This document shows positions 13,601 to 26,000 of a DNA stretch of 64,000 nt, in pieces (the first letter of the stretch is position 1; each line of letters starts with the position of its first letter). The position numbers were made by a program, and so were the translations under genes. The stretch is from Lineus longissimus (taxonomy: Eukaryota > Nemertea > Pilidiophora > Heteronemertea > Lineidae): NCBI RefSeq assembly GCF_910592395.1, contig NC_088309.1:8248501-8312500 (forward strand), in the 5' to 3' direction. Below the pieces are notes generated by a model that ran no database searches, had not been told where the DNA came from, and worked only from the letters and a program-made list of their open reading frames with translations.

Positions 13601-13970
13601 AGTCACCCGTACAGACAGTTCTTGAGTTGGATACGACAACGAATGAGTTTCTGCTAACGCAACCGAAATTCCCTTGTTGGGTCAATTTCGGTGACACTGA
13701 ACATCGCCTGCACGAAATTCAAGTATTCGTACATTTGGAGCAAAGTTAAACCATCTTTAAGAACAATTTATGATCCAAATTGAATTTAGCTTGATACGTT
13801 GTCTTTTCAGTGAGCCATCCCCAGAGTTGACATGGGAACCGTTTGGCGAAGAAACGTACGATTATCTGGAAATCAAGACTGGGTCATTCGAAAACAAGCA
13901 GAACCTTCGAAAGAGAAAGGTGGACTTCTGGATAAAAATATTTGATGCGAGAGAGCCAAACAACACATAA
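7622..13970 (+). CDS. Neuroligin-like secreted carboxylesterase A (cholinesterase fold)
   Basis: Ten exons: 7622-7769, 8210-8286, 9669-9836, 10163-10304, 10679-10867, 11188-11390, 11855-12041, 12470-12651, 13065-13366, 13811-13970. They join in frame to 585 residues. The N-terminus is a signal peptide (about 1-26); no C-terminal membrane span or GPI-like tail follows, so the product is probably secreted. It has a type-B carboxylesterase alpha/beta-hydrolase fold: EDCL..NI near 115, HGGS at 144-147, nucleophile elbow G-S-S-A-G (Ser225), acid Glu349 in HEAARFL, and His485 in [10 protein letters not shown]. The triad is intact, so it should be catalytic. HGGS, the SGNWFDG..LA.FG block and the MVAPAVQTA and ADFARNG blocks resemble neuroligin, which lacks the Ser. 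The Trp84-type choline site is not apparent. The substrate is unknown. It pairs with esterase B at 20057-26610. Confidence 0.88.
9440..9560 (-). mobile_element. tRNA-derived SINE (minus strand), in intron of esterase A
   Basis: Read on the minus strand, ttggtacagttgaagagcg (near 9536-9515) resembles a tRNA D-arm/box A, and gtgggttcgaggc (near 9495-9480) is a T-arm/box B. The insertion sits in intron 2 of esterase A. Ends are approximate. Confidence 0.55.
11770..11793. repeat. 24-bp perfect palindrome
   Basis: An AT-rich perfect palindrome centred between 11781 and 11782 (core gtgtatatacac), within intron 6 of esterase A. It is probably a dinucleotide-repeat product. Confidence 0.8.
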
Positions 13971-14885
13971 GCCGAGTTTCGCCTAAGGGAAAGCCTAACC
14001 TATAGACTCTATTAATACAGGTTGTTATTTACAAGCCAGTGCTTAAAACCTTACGCATGACGACGAAAAAAACACCTCAATTGGTTTCAATACATTTACG
14101 TATCCGTGTACGCCTATAGTTTTTGAGATAGTAACCTTCGAAAAGAAATCGTATCGAGTACTAAACTATCAATCGGATTGAAATTTATGTCCATTTAATA
14201 CATAATATACATTATCTTTCATTTACATAATTCACAACTTTTTACAAAACACGTTCAGTATTATTTGCACTCTGTAACCAAAAGCACCTAAATAATTAAC
14301 AATATTACCAGTCAGCGTCTTCATGCAATCTTTGCTTCTATGCGCCGAAGTAGTTGATTTCCAACACGAAGGCAGTTACACATACAAGCAAACACATAAG
14401 CCAAAAGACAGTACATACCAAATTATTACCACAGTAGTGGCGATATCTTATTGACGCTAGTTCAGTCACGCATTGCACGGTGAATGTTGTATCATGAAGC
14501 TATTTCAATACGTACAAGTAAAATTACAAATGTTTTAGGAACCCCAGATAGGTTTCGAGTCGAGAATACCACGTTGCCTGTGTTATTTTGCACTTGTTAT
14601 TTTATCAACCAACTTCAGGAATATTCATGTCTTGCTCTATATAAAATGATATAGGATTTTCTCACAATCTGGCACACGTAACAATACACAGTTTTGCTTC
14701 TTATTTTAATCAAACCCAAACGCATGACTCACAAAGGCGGAGCACGGCGACATTCTACAGAAACTAGATGTATCCAGTAATCACCGACAAATTCACTACC
14801 GCCTCCTACCCCAGAAATATGCAATGGCAGGTCGACCATCAAGCCAAAAGTAAACCGAATTCTTCTCCATCAAGAAAATATCAGG
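13971..14885. other. intergenic, convergent 3' ends
   Basis: This is the gap between the 3' ends of esterase A (plus) and the LicD gene (minus). It should hold both 3' untranslated regions. I see no clear AATAAA for either gene and no other gene. Confidence 0.5.
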
Positions 14886-14887
14886 CT

Positions 14888-16174
14888 TCACCCTTTATTG
14901 AAATGCTTTCTGTAAACCTTTTCGTCAAGGAATAAACTGTAAGGCTTCGTCACAGCATACGTCGGTTCATGTACGATGTAAGAATGTATGACCGTGCCGT
15001 TCATTTTTAACGTTTCCTTCACGCCGCCTTTTGCTTCTTCTCTAAAAACAAACGGATACTTGTGTTTGAGTTTGTTACATTTTCTCTTTAGTTCCTTGCA
15101 CCAGACAACCATTTCTATCTTGTGAACGTAATGGTTCATGGCGCAGTCGTCCGAAGCCCCGTACGTGTAGTACAAGTACGCGTAAGAATCACGAGGGGAA
15201 GGCAGCCAAAGCTTTCCCAGTGGTCTCAAGTGCAACGGAAAGATGTAACCCTTCTGGTACTCGTAACTTCTTCCGTACGTTTCGGCTATGTCCCAGATAT
15301 GAGTGGAATTTTCTCCGTAAAAGCTCACATCAAGATACGGCCATGCCCAATCGAAGTAAAGATTCATAATTTCTGATTTCTGCTTGCTGTATATTTTGAA
15401 ATGTTCCCTTGAAGTTGTGACGAGTTTGTATTTGTTTTCAATGTTTTGCATGGCATCTATCAAGAGAGGTTTCTGCTTCACTGGGATGATAACATCAACA
15501 TCATCGTCCCAAGAGATCAGATCGTGGTGGCGGAAACTGCCGAGGAGCGTCCCGCCGTATATGAAATAAGTAATCTGATGTCGTTTACACATCTCGTCAA
15601 ACATTTCTAACAAATCCATAAAAACAAGCTTCTCCTTTCTGTTAAAAACTGGTGAAAATGGTTCCCTATTTCGAAGTCGTTTGATAACTGCTTTTACCCG
15701 TTGGTACCGGTTGTGCCCATCGTCTACAATGTCCTTCTCCTCAGCCCGCGCGCTAAAATCGCCGGCATAGTCGAAGAATTCTTGGACTATCCGTGGCCCC
15801 GGATCAAGCGGCGTTTCCTCCCACCCACCCTCAAAGCTACCAGCTGGTCCTTCATTATCTTTGGTCCTCAGCGCATTTTTGGAATCCACGTCATGAGCAT
15901 TTTCGGAATCGACGTCATGTGCATTTCCTCGCCTGTTTCCCCCATCGTCACGGAATGGTTTATCACGTGGAATGCCTAGTGTTTCGTCCTCAGTTTCTCG
16001 AGGTTTTCGAAATGGCCTTTCACCCCGTAACCTTGATCTTGATTTTTCGCCGTTGATTGTCAGTAAGGAAGTACCTGAGTAACTGTAGGCGAAGAGATAT
16101 ACCATCAACGTCATTGCTATCAGTGACACCAACGCGTAGATGGCTTTTCTTGGAGTTAACCGCCGGCCCCACAT
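14888..16174 (-). CDS. LicD/fukutin-family transferase, type II membrane protein
   Basis: A single coding exon of 428 residues. A short cytosolic N-terminus precedes one membrane span (about 11-33), then a Pro/Arg/Asp-rich stem, as in Golgi type II enzymes. The LicD nucleotidyltransferase core follows: YGGTLLGSFRH at 206-216 and WDDDVDV at 222-228, matching the G-G...DxD metal-binding signature, then WPYLDVSFY near 278-286. LicD proteins and the animal relatives fukutin and FKRP transfer phosphodiester-linked groups (phosphocholine, ribitol phosphate) to glycans; the substrate here is unknown. The stem contains an 8-residue tandem repeat (NAHDVDSE/NAHDVDSK, 84-99). Just upstream, minus-strand ttttcag precedes attccaATG, so the first exon is probably untranslated. 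The gene lies between two convergent esterase paralogues. Confidence 0.82.
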   Translation of the reverse strand: MWGRRLTPRKAIYALVSLIAMTLMVYLFAYSYSGTSLLTINGEKSRSRLRGERPFRKPRETEDETLGIPRDKPFRDDGGNRRGNAHDVDSENAHDVDSKNALRTKDNEGPAGSFEGGWEETPLDPGPRIVQEFFDYAGDFSARAEEKDIVDDGHNRYQRVKAVIKRLRNREPFSPVFNRKEKLVFMDLLEMFDEMCKRHQITYFIYGGTLLGSFRHHDLISWDDDVDVIIPVKQKPLLIDAMQNIENKYKLVTTSREHFKIYSKQKSEIMNLYFDWAWPYLDVSFYGENSTHIWDIAETYGRSYEYQKGYIFPLHLRPLGKLWLPSPRDSYAYLYYTYGASDDCAMNHYVHKIEMVVWCKELKRKCNKLKHKYPFVFREEAKGGVKETLKMNGTVIHSYIVHEPTYAVTKPYSLFLDEKVYRKHFNKG

Positions 16175-16182
16175 TGGAATCT

Positions 16183-19100
16183 GAAAAGATAGAAAATACA
16201 GAAAATCTTCTTTAAAAATCGTCAGTTTACATGTACGAAAGCAGAGCTAATGATAGTCTTTCGTATGTCTAATGTGATTGGCTCGATACTACAGACTGCA
16301 CCGGTGAAGCAGCATTGTGGGCTTCTGATTGGCCGGCCACTCCGCCTGTAAATTAACTGAAATGCATTGATTCCCGTTGAAAATGTTATAAACAGAAATG
16401 TACCTGTTTTCCCATCACGAGTAAGAGAAATTGGCTTAATCGAAGAAAGGTTCATGTGGTTCAGATACGTTGAACATTGATATAAAATGTACATGTAATC
16501 AAATGGCGTCAACTTTGCTTCAACTCGGGTGTCAGCCAGACGGTATAGCCAGACCATAATGAGATCCTAAAAAACATTCACAGTGCATGCATTTTACTTC
16601 AGACTACAGCTGGGTGAGGGCACTCCTGTATTGAATTCTATTGGAAGATATGTACATTTAGTCAAGTGACATTGTCTAGTTTAGATAGTCGATAGATAAC
16701 AACATGATCCATTTGTGCATAAAGAATGGTTTCAGTCTGGAATGCCTTACCCATCAATATACTAAAGCTGCGTAATCGGTGTCTGACAAGTGATTTCATC
16801 TTATGTTTGATATCGGCAAAAGAGCTCTCCATAGCTCACGTTTTTATATGTATCTCATACCGATGAAAATAAAGCTTATCGTATCGTTAAGTGAGTGTAG
16901 ATAAATTATTGTCAAACGATTCGAAAAACTTCAATAGAAAGACACTGTTTATAACCTTGTGCCAATTCATATTTCGGTACATTGGTTGGTGAAATTTTGA
17001 TGGCTTTTATAAGTTTATACCACCGGGGTTATTTTACAAGTGCGCGTTACCACTAGTATTGTGGGGTATGTTATATTGCACTGGTTCAAATATCATTGCC
17101 TTTGTTGTTATGTACAAGTCATCACCTTGATATCTGACAACCAAACCCTTTGGACACTAGGATTAGACAAACGAGTTATTGTGTATTCGCGTGAATGTTT
17201 CCATGGCGACCGCGAAAGTTTCATACAAAGACGCCTTCATTCCACTGCCCATTATTGCAGGTTTAATGTTTATAAATGATAGACTCCCTAACATGCCTGA
17301 TAGCTATGGAAGATTTTTAAGCGTATGGTACATTTGTAGATATCATAAGTGAAGTTCTTCTCGGGAATTGAGTTTCGATTTGTCTTCAAGGAACGCTTAC
17401 AGGAGAAGAATACAAGAAATTGAATAAAGGTTTTAACTTTAAAAAACCCTTCGAGGGTTTTTCGGCCAATCCACAAATATGCGCCGTGAGAAGTTTTCAG
17501 CAAAACAAAAACCCCTTGGTGATTAATTAGAATCTCAAAAATCTTTATGGAAAAACCTAAGGTGTCCTTATCTGTGTTCGCTAAACCCCCTACGAATGTT
17601 TTTCGAAAGCTCAAAACTATTCTTTCTGAGAGCGTACACAACACGCGCAGGCTCAAGTTAGAGATTACTTACGATCTTACCAATGCGTTAGAATGATGAT
17701 CCCCTAGTTCGGTCTGCCACCAACTCTGTGAATACCCACCATGAACATTCGACACAAAAAAGAGTACATGCGGCTTTTCCAACGTATGATTCAATTTAAG
17801 TCCTTCTGGAAACCAGATTGAAATATATCCACTTTCAACATTAAAAAAAAGAAATAATCAATTCATTCTTGATATAATGAACGGCCTGCGTGAAGGTACT
17901 TTGCCAATGGTGTCGACGAATTTGATATACGGAGTCTCCGGGGTACTATCTCGTCACCAGCCATATCCACACATTGTTAAGACATAACCTAGATAGATTC
18001 AGAATGGGGACATTCATTCAGTAAGTGCTCAGTAAATGCTCTTTGTAATGATGCCATGCTTGGTAAGATAAACTGAGAACTGATAATCGTACCCAATGAT
18101 CGAGACATGATAGATCTACACGTAAGTGGAACAAGCTTATTGTATTTAATATATGATGCTATTTTCTTATTGCCAATGTAATTTTACTAACGGCTGTATA
18201 AGATTTGAATTGATAAAAGGTCTGGAAAAAGGACCATTTTCCTTAATCTTGTATCGCATTCCACCATTCTCCGGCCCTGAGAAGCGATAATCTCTGATTT
18301 CTTCAGGATGGTCCTTCCCGACTTAAGTAACCGTGCCATTTGGTATTTGATATATCAAACATAAAGCCAAAGTCAGCCCTAGCAAGTTATGGTCGATCAT
18401 GACCACCGAGGGGTTCTAAATTTAAAGGGAGTATAAAACCATGAGAGTTCAAGGATGGTTGTAGTTAAGCCAGCTTTTAAGCTTACATCCAGTTCATTAC
18501 ATAATATACTGGATGCAGATCAGACAGCATCAAATCTTTCTTTGGTTATGGAGGCATACGATAATGACCACATGGGTGAAATCCGCATAATTAGTTCCAT
18601 GTCTTATATTTACCAAATCATATATTCCAATGTTATTGCTATAATAACTGTATGTGAGATGCCAGCATGTGCCATGGAGTTGCTAGCAGGTTATGCATGG
18701 TTTCCATACTCGGCAAGCATCTGAAGCCACTAGTGTCCACATTCTCCTGAATACATGGCATGTAAATAGCCTACCAGAGTCAGGTGCACGATCGGTCCCT
18801 CGCCTCGTCAGCATTGCATAAGGAAGGTCGTTACAAGTACCGAACGAAGGCTTTGGAGCTCAGGATCTCCAAAGGAGAGTGGCCCCGATTCATGATTCAA
18901 GTTGGCATAGTAGGCTGTCATGACTGTAGACCTATTAGTAGATACGTATGTCTGACAGTGACCACAATTCCTCCGTTGGCAGCAGCATGTAATATACCAA
19001 CCTTGAATGTTGCGTACTATGTAGGCTGCATTTTGAACGACGAGGACGATTACGTGAAATGAGAGCGAGACACTAGAAGTTTCGAGGTTGCACAACAATC

Positions 19101-19756
19101 ACTGACACACAGATAAAGCAGGAGCAAAACACCATATTGGACCTTAGGCAAAACCTTTGAAGAATTGGTCCCCAGATTTCACTTATACTTACCATGCTAG
19201 GTTTAGCCGTGTATGAGGAAAATATGAAATCCTGACGATGTGCGTTGGGTTTTCTTCCGTACATTCTGAATTATCTCCCGTTTGCGTTTGATCATCAACA
19301 CAGCATCATCGTCAGACGTGGGATTCCGTCATATTCTAATCGGAGCAGATGTTGCCATTATCTAGCACAAAGGAGTCGAAGGAAGAAGAACACATTGGTT
19401 TGTTCAACATGAGCAGAACTCGACATTTCCACGAAGAGAGTGAGCATTCGAGCCCTGTCGGAGGAACGATTTTCCCCAGGTATATGCTACCAGGGAAGCA
19501 ACACTCCCTGTACACCACATAGCACAATGCCTTCTGCTGGTACCTTCTTGCATGCAGCTAACATGGATATCGATTTGAAAGGTTAGCCTGAGGCTCGTGG
19601 CGATTATAGGTACTACGTACGGTGCCAGCCAGGAATCTGAGTCAGAGAGTTGATAATCGATAATAAAATTAATCAGCACGTGGTGCAGAGTTTTTTGGTG
19701 TTAGTTCTCTGATGGAGTACAACGTAGTTTCATTAGATAATTTTACATTGTATGTG
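16183..19756. other. gene-free stretch, probably LicD 5' region and intergenic
   Basis: No coding exon is recognised. The proximal part should hold the untranslated first exon and promoter of the LicD gene. A 122-residue open frame on the minus strand at 17288-17656 is Lys/Phe-rich, has no family signature and is probably chance. Confidence 0.45.
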
Positions 19757-19762
19757 TTTATT
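19757..19762 (-). terminator. candidate poly(A) signal of esterase B
   Basis: TTTATT on the plus strand reads AATAAA on the minus strand, about 295 bases after the esterase B stop codon. It is the first such hexamer I see downstream. Confidence 0.45.
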
Positions 19763-20056
19763 CGATAAAATTTAAGATGAAAGAAGAACAAAAAGAGTCA
19801 AATCCAAATGAATTGTCATCTCATAATTGGATTTGATTTGGAAACGTGGTAAAAAAGACGTTTCTCCTTTTCTTTGTGAAAGTATTGTATGTAGGTAAGC
19901 TGGAGAGTTGTCTATGCATCTAAACCTTGGCTCCTATCATCCTGCCACACAGCAGGACTACAGACTTCTCGCTAACTGAAAAGAGTGAGACAATAAATAA
20001 TTAATATCACGATTACGCCACATCCTTGTCCGGTTTGAAAGCATTCAAATTCAGTC

Positions 20057-23000
20057 TTATACGAAGACCGGAGGAGGTGTCGGTCCTTCATCGTCAGTCA
20101 TTCCTTTCTCTAGGGCAGGCATGACTTTGTTCCAAAAGTCTACTTTCTCCGCCCTCAGATTCTGTTTCATTTCGAACTTCGTCGTCCCTATGTCGAGGTA
20201 GTCAGTTGTTTCTGGGTTAAAAGGTGTCCATTGGATATCTTGTGGTGCCACACCGTCTCTGGTTGGTTCACTGAAAGCATCAAAGAAAAAGCACTATTTC
20301 TTTTTAGCGCCCATAAGAATTCCAAGGTGATCTAATTCGGAGGGATTCTTTCAGTCTTCAGGGGCTTCAAAAGTTGAATTTGGTGCGACTTCCGGTCGTA
20401 TTGTCTAATAAGAAATGCTAAATTTGGCATCGCCGGCGTACTCATCAGTGATGAGTCAATCACAGCGGCCAGGTTGAGGGAAGCTGTTTCTTTCTTCTAA
20501 ATTCGGGCACAATGTATGAAGAAGGAATGGCACTCAGTTTTACCTCCTTGGAACGATTCAAAATGAAAAAGTTATCTGGCGAAGTAGGTAAGATATCAAC
20601 TCTTGTCAAAGTCATCAATTTGAGAAAATGAAAGCAGCCTGAGATCTTACCCATATTTGGCGAAGTTCGTCCAAAGTCTCATAACATTTGTACTGACATA
20701 GCGATCGGCGTCCGTGTAGCCTTCGGACGAGTGCCACACCGACTTCATGGCTGTCCGTGACACAGGGGCCCCGAACACGTAGGCCAGTTCAGATTCGTGG
20801 TAGCTGTAGTTGCTCAACCAAGTGAAATTGGACACTTTCTCGTGCTTCAGGTCCATCATCATTTTGTGCGAGAAGAGGTAAAGGTAAGGCTGAACACCTC
20901 GCGAATGGAGAATAGAGGCCATTTGGACTGTTGGGGCGACCATTACAATATCAGACATCATCTGAAACGTGAAATGGTGATGATAACTGATGCTTTCGTT
21001 TTCCCTTTTTTTCTTGATGAGGGGCAGAGGTCAACACCTATAATCGTTGGTATATCACAAGACCATACTGAAAAGGATTCTACCCTCCCGATGAAACGAA
21101 ACAAATTCTTTTTGCATACAGGATTACCATTAATTCTTACATTAATGAATGACTCCACTGTCTTTTCCTCATCATCAAGGGTAGTCCAAGACCTATATTC
21201 GTGCAGCACCAGCCTCTGTAACCTGGTGGGGAGGTCGACGAATATTGCACCTAGGATGAACCTCGTCGCCTTGATAAGTTTTTCCTCAGTAATTTCGTGG
21301 AGGGCTGCATGTCAAGAACGAGAAAATAGCGAGAGAAACGAAATAAGCAATAACAGATTGAGAACTTGTAGCCCATCGGTTGTAAGCGGAGACTCTATGA
21401 AACCCAGGCATATTGTCCGAGAGGCGTGTTTAGACATTACTGCAGGGTTGGAGTTTACGCATCAACACTATCGAGAGTGATTTAGCGATCTCAAAACATT
21501 GTGGGTGAGATGGATGGAGTTTGCAACCATGTAAACTAAGGAGGCAGGAGTAGCAGGACATGAACAAATGTGACGATCTGTAAAACTCTCCCAGGTAGAC
21601 TCAAAACCCGAAGAGAAAACCAAGGAAGTCTGTGAAACATTTTTTTCCTCACCAAGAATCCCTTTGTTTGTTATTGGGAACCAGTCAACATCGTCCATGA
21701 CGCTGAAGAATCTTGCCACTTCGTGAGCCACATTTCCTATCATGACAGGGACTTTATTCAACGGGGCATTTCTGAGCATGAAGGCAGGTTCTTGCGGTAA
21801 TGTCCTGCTGCCAACGTACAATACCGCTTGTGCCTATATTGCGAGAAAGAATAAAAAAGTCTTCATTTCATATACACACTGCTCGCGGTCAAAAGTGAAT
21901 GAACACGTATAAATCTTCGTTCTTGAAGTATGCGTTGATTATGGCTGAAATTTCAGTAAAAGTTGTCCTCCAAAATCCCATTCACTCGTTCAAATATAAG
22001 ATGTTGTCACATGTATAATGGAAATCAAATTATGAATAATTAAAATGTAAGATCCTACAAGAAGATAAGACTACGTACTGGGTTACCATATTTCTGAGTT
22101 ATTATCGTCGCATTAGCTTCCCTTACGCACTTCTTGATGTCGGCGCTTGTTCCTGAGCACCCTACTTTCTTTGCCACCCGTGATAAATCACTGGCTACCT
22201 CTCCTATTGTGGCATGGGACACAGCCGCATTTAGTGGACCACTCTGGACGATAGCTCGGTGGAAAAGACCTAAATGATAGTAAGAGAGAAACGCATGATG
22301 ATTCCACCGCATGATAAAACCACTCATTGAGCCATGCTCCAGAGGCGTGTGGTTGGAGTTATAAGCACATCAATTTCTAGGAGAGACAAGCCATTCTTAC
22401 CTTTGGATTGCTCCAGTATCAAATGAAGACTGACGCTCCAGCCACCGGCGCTGTTACCAAATATGGTCACCTTGTCCGGGTCTCCTCGAAATGCTCGAAT
22501 ATGTTCCTGGATCCACTTCAAAGCCATTACTTGGTCAAAGATGCCATAGTCACCGGGTAAGTCAGAGGTTGAATTGCCATCAGTAAGATAACCTGGATAT
22601 CAAAAGGTGTTGATGTACTTAGAAGATACGACCGGAGGCATTTTTTTTAAATTCAAAAAACTTTAGTTTTTAGAGTGTGAGTGCGCCGCCCGTTTGACTT
22701 GGATTATCCCCTTTTTTAAGGTCAGGTATCTTGTAAGGTATCTTGATACACATATGACCAGCCAGAGCCTTGAAGTTAACAATCGGAGGACAGAGATCTA
22801 CCTAAAGCGTTTAACCGATAATTGATCGAGACTACCACTACACCGAACTGCGCAAGTACATGACCATCAAACCAGTTTCCGGTTCCTCCCAATAAACTTC
22901 CGCCATGGATGAACATCATAACTGGATACAAATTGTCTTTTTTCTGAAGAAAAAAATAAACATAGGTTTGGTACATATACAAGCAATTATGCTTTATCTG

Positions 23001-26000
23001 ACTTAACAGGTCCGTTTCGCACTCATAAAGTCCCGCACGTTAAGTTCAGCCAATTTCAACATTGTACAATGTCATGACGGACAAGCTTGCCGCATCTACT
23101 TGGTATAAATGACATACGACACATCGGAACTTCGGTCCCAGATATGACGATGGTACGGTTTGCGCATAACTGACATGACATTTAACGATATCTCCTTCAA
23201 AGAGAAATGTTAGCGTTACAGGTCAAGGCAGCCGTTCTGCGCAAACCGTACCATCGTCATATCAGCTAGGGACCGAAGTTCCGAAGTGTTGTATTTTAGT
23301 CTGACGTAATATGAAAGTAATATGAAATAAAGTCAAGTTAATTACTTTAAGGTAATACATGTACGTCTATCTGTCTTTGGTAGTCCGAGGAATCCGCGAC
23401 TCATCTTTACATCGTCATTTGTCAATAAAAAAACCCCATTTAAATGGACATTATTTCGCACTAAGTCGTTCATAGGGTTGCGAATCCTCCCTAATGTTGA
23501 TAAAACGTCTCGATGTCTGGTACATGTATATTTAATGTATCCCTTTAGGGCTCTCACATTTTACATTGCTGAAGTTCTTCAATCCTGAGAGTGCATGGAG
23601 GAACACTCATTTTACCTCTTTCGGGGAAAATATATTGAGATGCAGACAATCTTCGCTCTGTCCAACTTCGACTTCCGGGAGTTCAATGATGTCGGTAATC
23701 CATTCCATGTTCTGTTTACAAGCGGGTTTGACTTTGAAGTATCGCCCTCCATGTTGCCCCGTCCAGGGCAAGGGGTCCTTCAAGCGCAACTCCCCCGTGG
23801 GTGGCGTGGCGTAGGGGACGCCCAAGAACGAGTCGACTACATTCGTCACTTCACCTGCGAAGTTAAAAACATACTAACTAGATTAAATTCGGAGCTCAAA
23901 CTCACCTTGGTCGACCACAGGTCGTTGCAGACTATGGGATCATCTCCACCAATCTCATGTCCCTTTGGGTGATGTGAATAAAAACATACCAAGTGCTTTA
24001 TCTTCAGTATTTTTACAGAAAGGTCTAAAATGTACAAAATTAGAACCTTGCCAGATGACTGCGCGACTTACGCCAAGAATGGAAAGTGCTTTTGGCAATA
24101 GCTATTTACAAATTTTGGTCAGAATTTTCGACCAGTGGTCATGATGCGGTTTGATTTGCCGTCACCCTTCAGACAATAAACAAATGCTTGCGACATTTCG
24201 CGATGACCGAGTTTGCTTTTGATATTGGCGATAACCTCCAGTCTAGCCAACTCGGCAATCATGAACTGCAAATGAATCCCTTCGTGAATCACATGAAAGT
24301 TTGCCGAGTAAACTTATCCTCTTGCAAAGTAAACATATCGCTGGAAATCAGAGAAAATCACCATCAACATTTGTTGGGGCAGAAATGTCAAAATGCCAAA
24401 TTATACTTCTCTGTTCATCAGAATTTATCAATTGAGTGATTATGTCTGTCTCTATAGTTGTTTCCGAAATGCCACCAGAATTAGATGTAATTGGGATGTC
24501 ATCTTCATGTAATGTGACACCATAAAACGCCATTATTTGCCTAGGTCGAGCCCATGCCAAGACCACAAGAGACTTTTTCGATGACACAATCCAAATGCAG
24601 TGATGCTGCCGATGACGAATGTCGTATATCGTCCACACAAAATACTGGTTGTGCAAAATCGAAATAGTCTCAACAATTCTTCATGGAGATGTACAACACT
24701 CGGTGATGAACCAGGTGTGTGGCTTTTGAAGTTCAGTGGAACCTCCTTCAGCTGACACCCACTCTTGTGACAGTGACATTTCTAAACAATTTGATGTCTG
24801 TAATCAGGACACCTCTTTTAGGACGACATTGTCAGTCCAAAGGGTGTCTTTATGAGAGAGGTGCAACTGTAATTTGTGAATTCCTTGTGTTGCTCATTCT
24901 TTGAATCGCATCAGTTTAAATTGCCATCGGCGACAGTGTCATTCCACATACATAAGGCCTATCTAATGATAAAGTTGCTTCAGAGAAAAATCAATGAATA
25001 TATTGATGGCTGACCTAAAAAAAACAGACCCAACGGTCATCTACAAAACTGCTCTGATATTCTATTAAACAGACGTAACCATTTTATTGTTTCTGATTGA
25101 TACCACTGCTCTAATTCTGTTTTGTTCTGTCTTCAATGACCTATAATGATTATTATACCATGACTAAAATGAGCAAGTAACATTTTGAGGCCATAAAGAG
25201 TGTTATAAATACGACAATTACCACGATGTCACGGTAGCAAATGAAGGGGCCGAGATGCGTGAATGTGACTGAGTGAAGGGAAGACCTGGATTATTTCTTA
25301 GATTATATTTGACACACAGACAAAACAGTTACAAATACATAGGTAAACAATGCTTTGGTACAGCTCTCGGGTCCTTTAACATTATCATGTCCTGATTCGA
25401 TAGTATAGTCTGCTGGTGTCATATGGAGTGGAACATCCCGTATATAGATAAGAAACCCTCATGGATATGGACCCTCGGTTTGGACAAGAACTTCAAGCAT
25501 GGACAATAACTGTGGATAAAACAAACCACATCTTAAGAATAATTCTACCACAAATTTCAACTATCTAAACACGGATAAATATGTCTAATTCGGGAATTTC
25601 ACACAACTTACGTGGTTTTAGATCTCAAAATACTTTACAATTCTACATGAAATTCCCTAGCTCTGTCCTGCACACTCCACAGGTCTCTGCTCTACTGATC
25701 AAGGGCATACAACAGTCCTGGGAAAAGTTACCTAACCTATGTAGTGCTTCTAAAATTAGTCTGCTCAGCTGTTAACCTTTTAATCCTAAACATAACCACA
25801 TTTTGTGTCACACACGACAAAGAATATTAATGGCAAAAATGAAGGACGATAGTGTCTGTCATAAAAAGGTTAATGCGCATAATGTCTGCTTTATCGAGGT
25901 GTGCTCGGAATACAAAGTATACCCGACATCAAGACAGCCACAGGTTTTTTCAGAAACCGGCGAAACACCTTGGCATTTTCGCGTTTTTCGATAATCGCAA

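Noticed and set aside
17288-17656. 122-residue minus-strand open frame
   Set aside because: Lys/Phe-rich, no domain, no splice context, and no similarity I recognise; probably chance in AT-rich DNA.
20797-21480. 227-residue plus-strand open frame
   Set aside because: It is antisense to exons 7 and 8 of esterase B, which have clear homology and splice sites; the frame has no family signature.
23595-23972. 125-residue plus-strand open frame
   Set aside because: Antisense shadow of esterase B exon 2.
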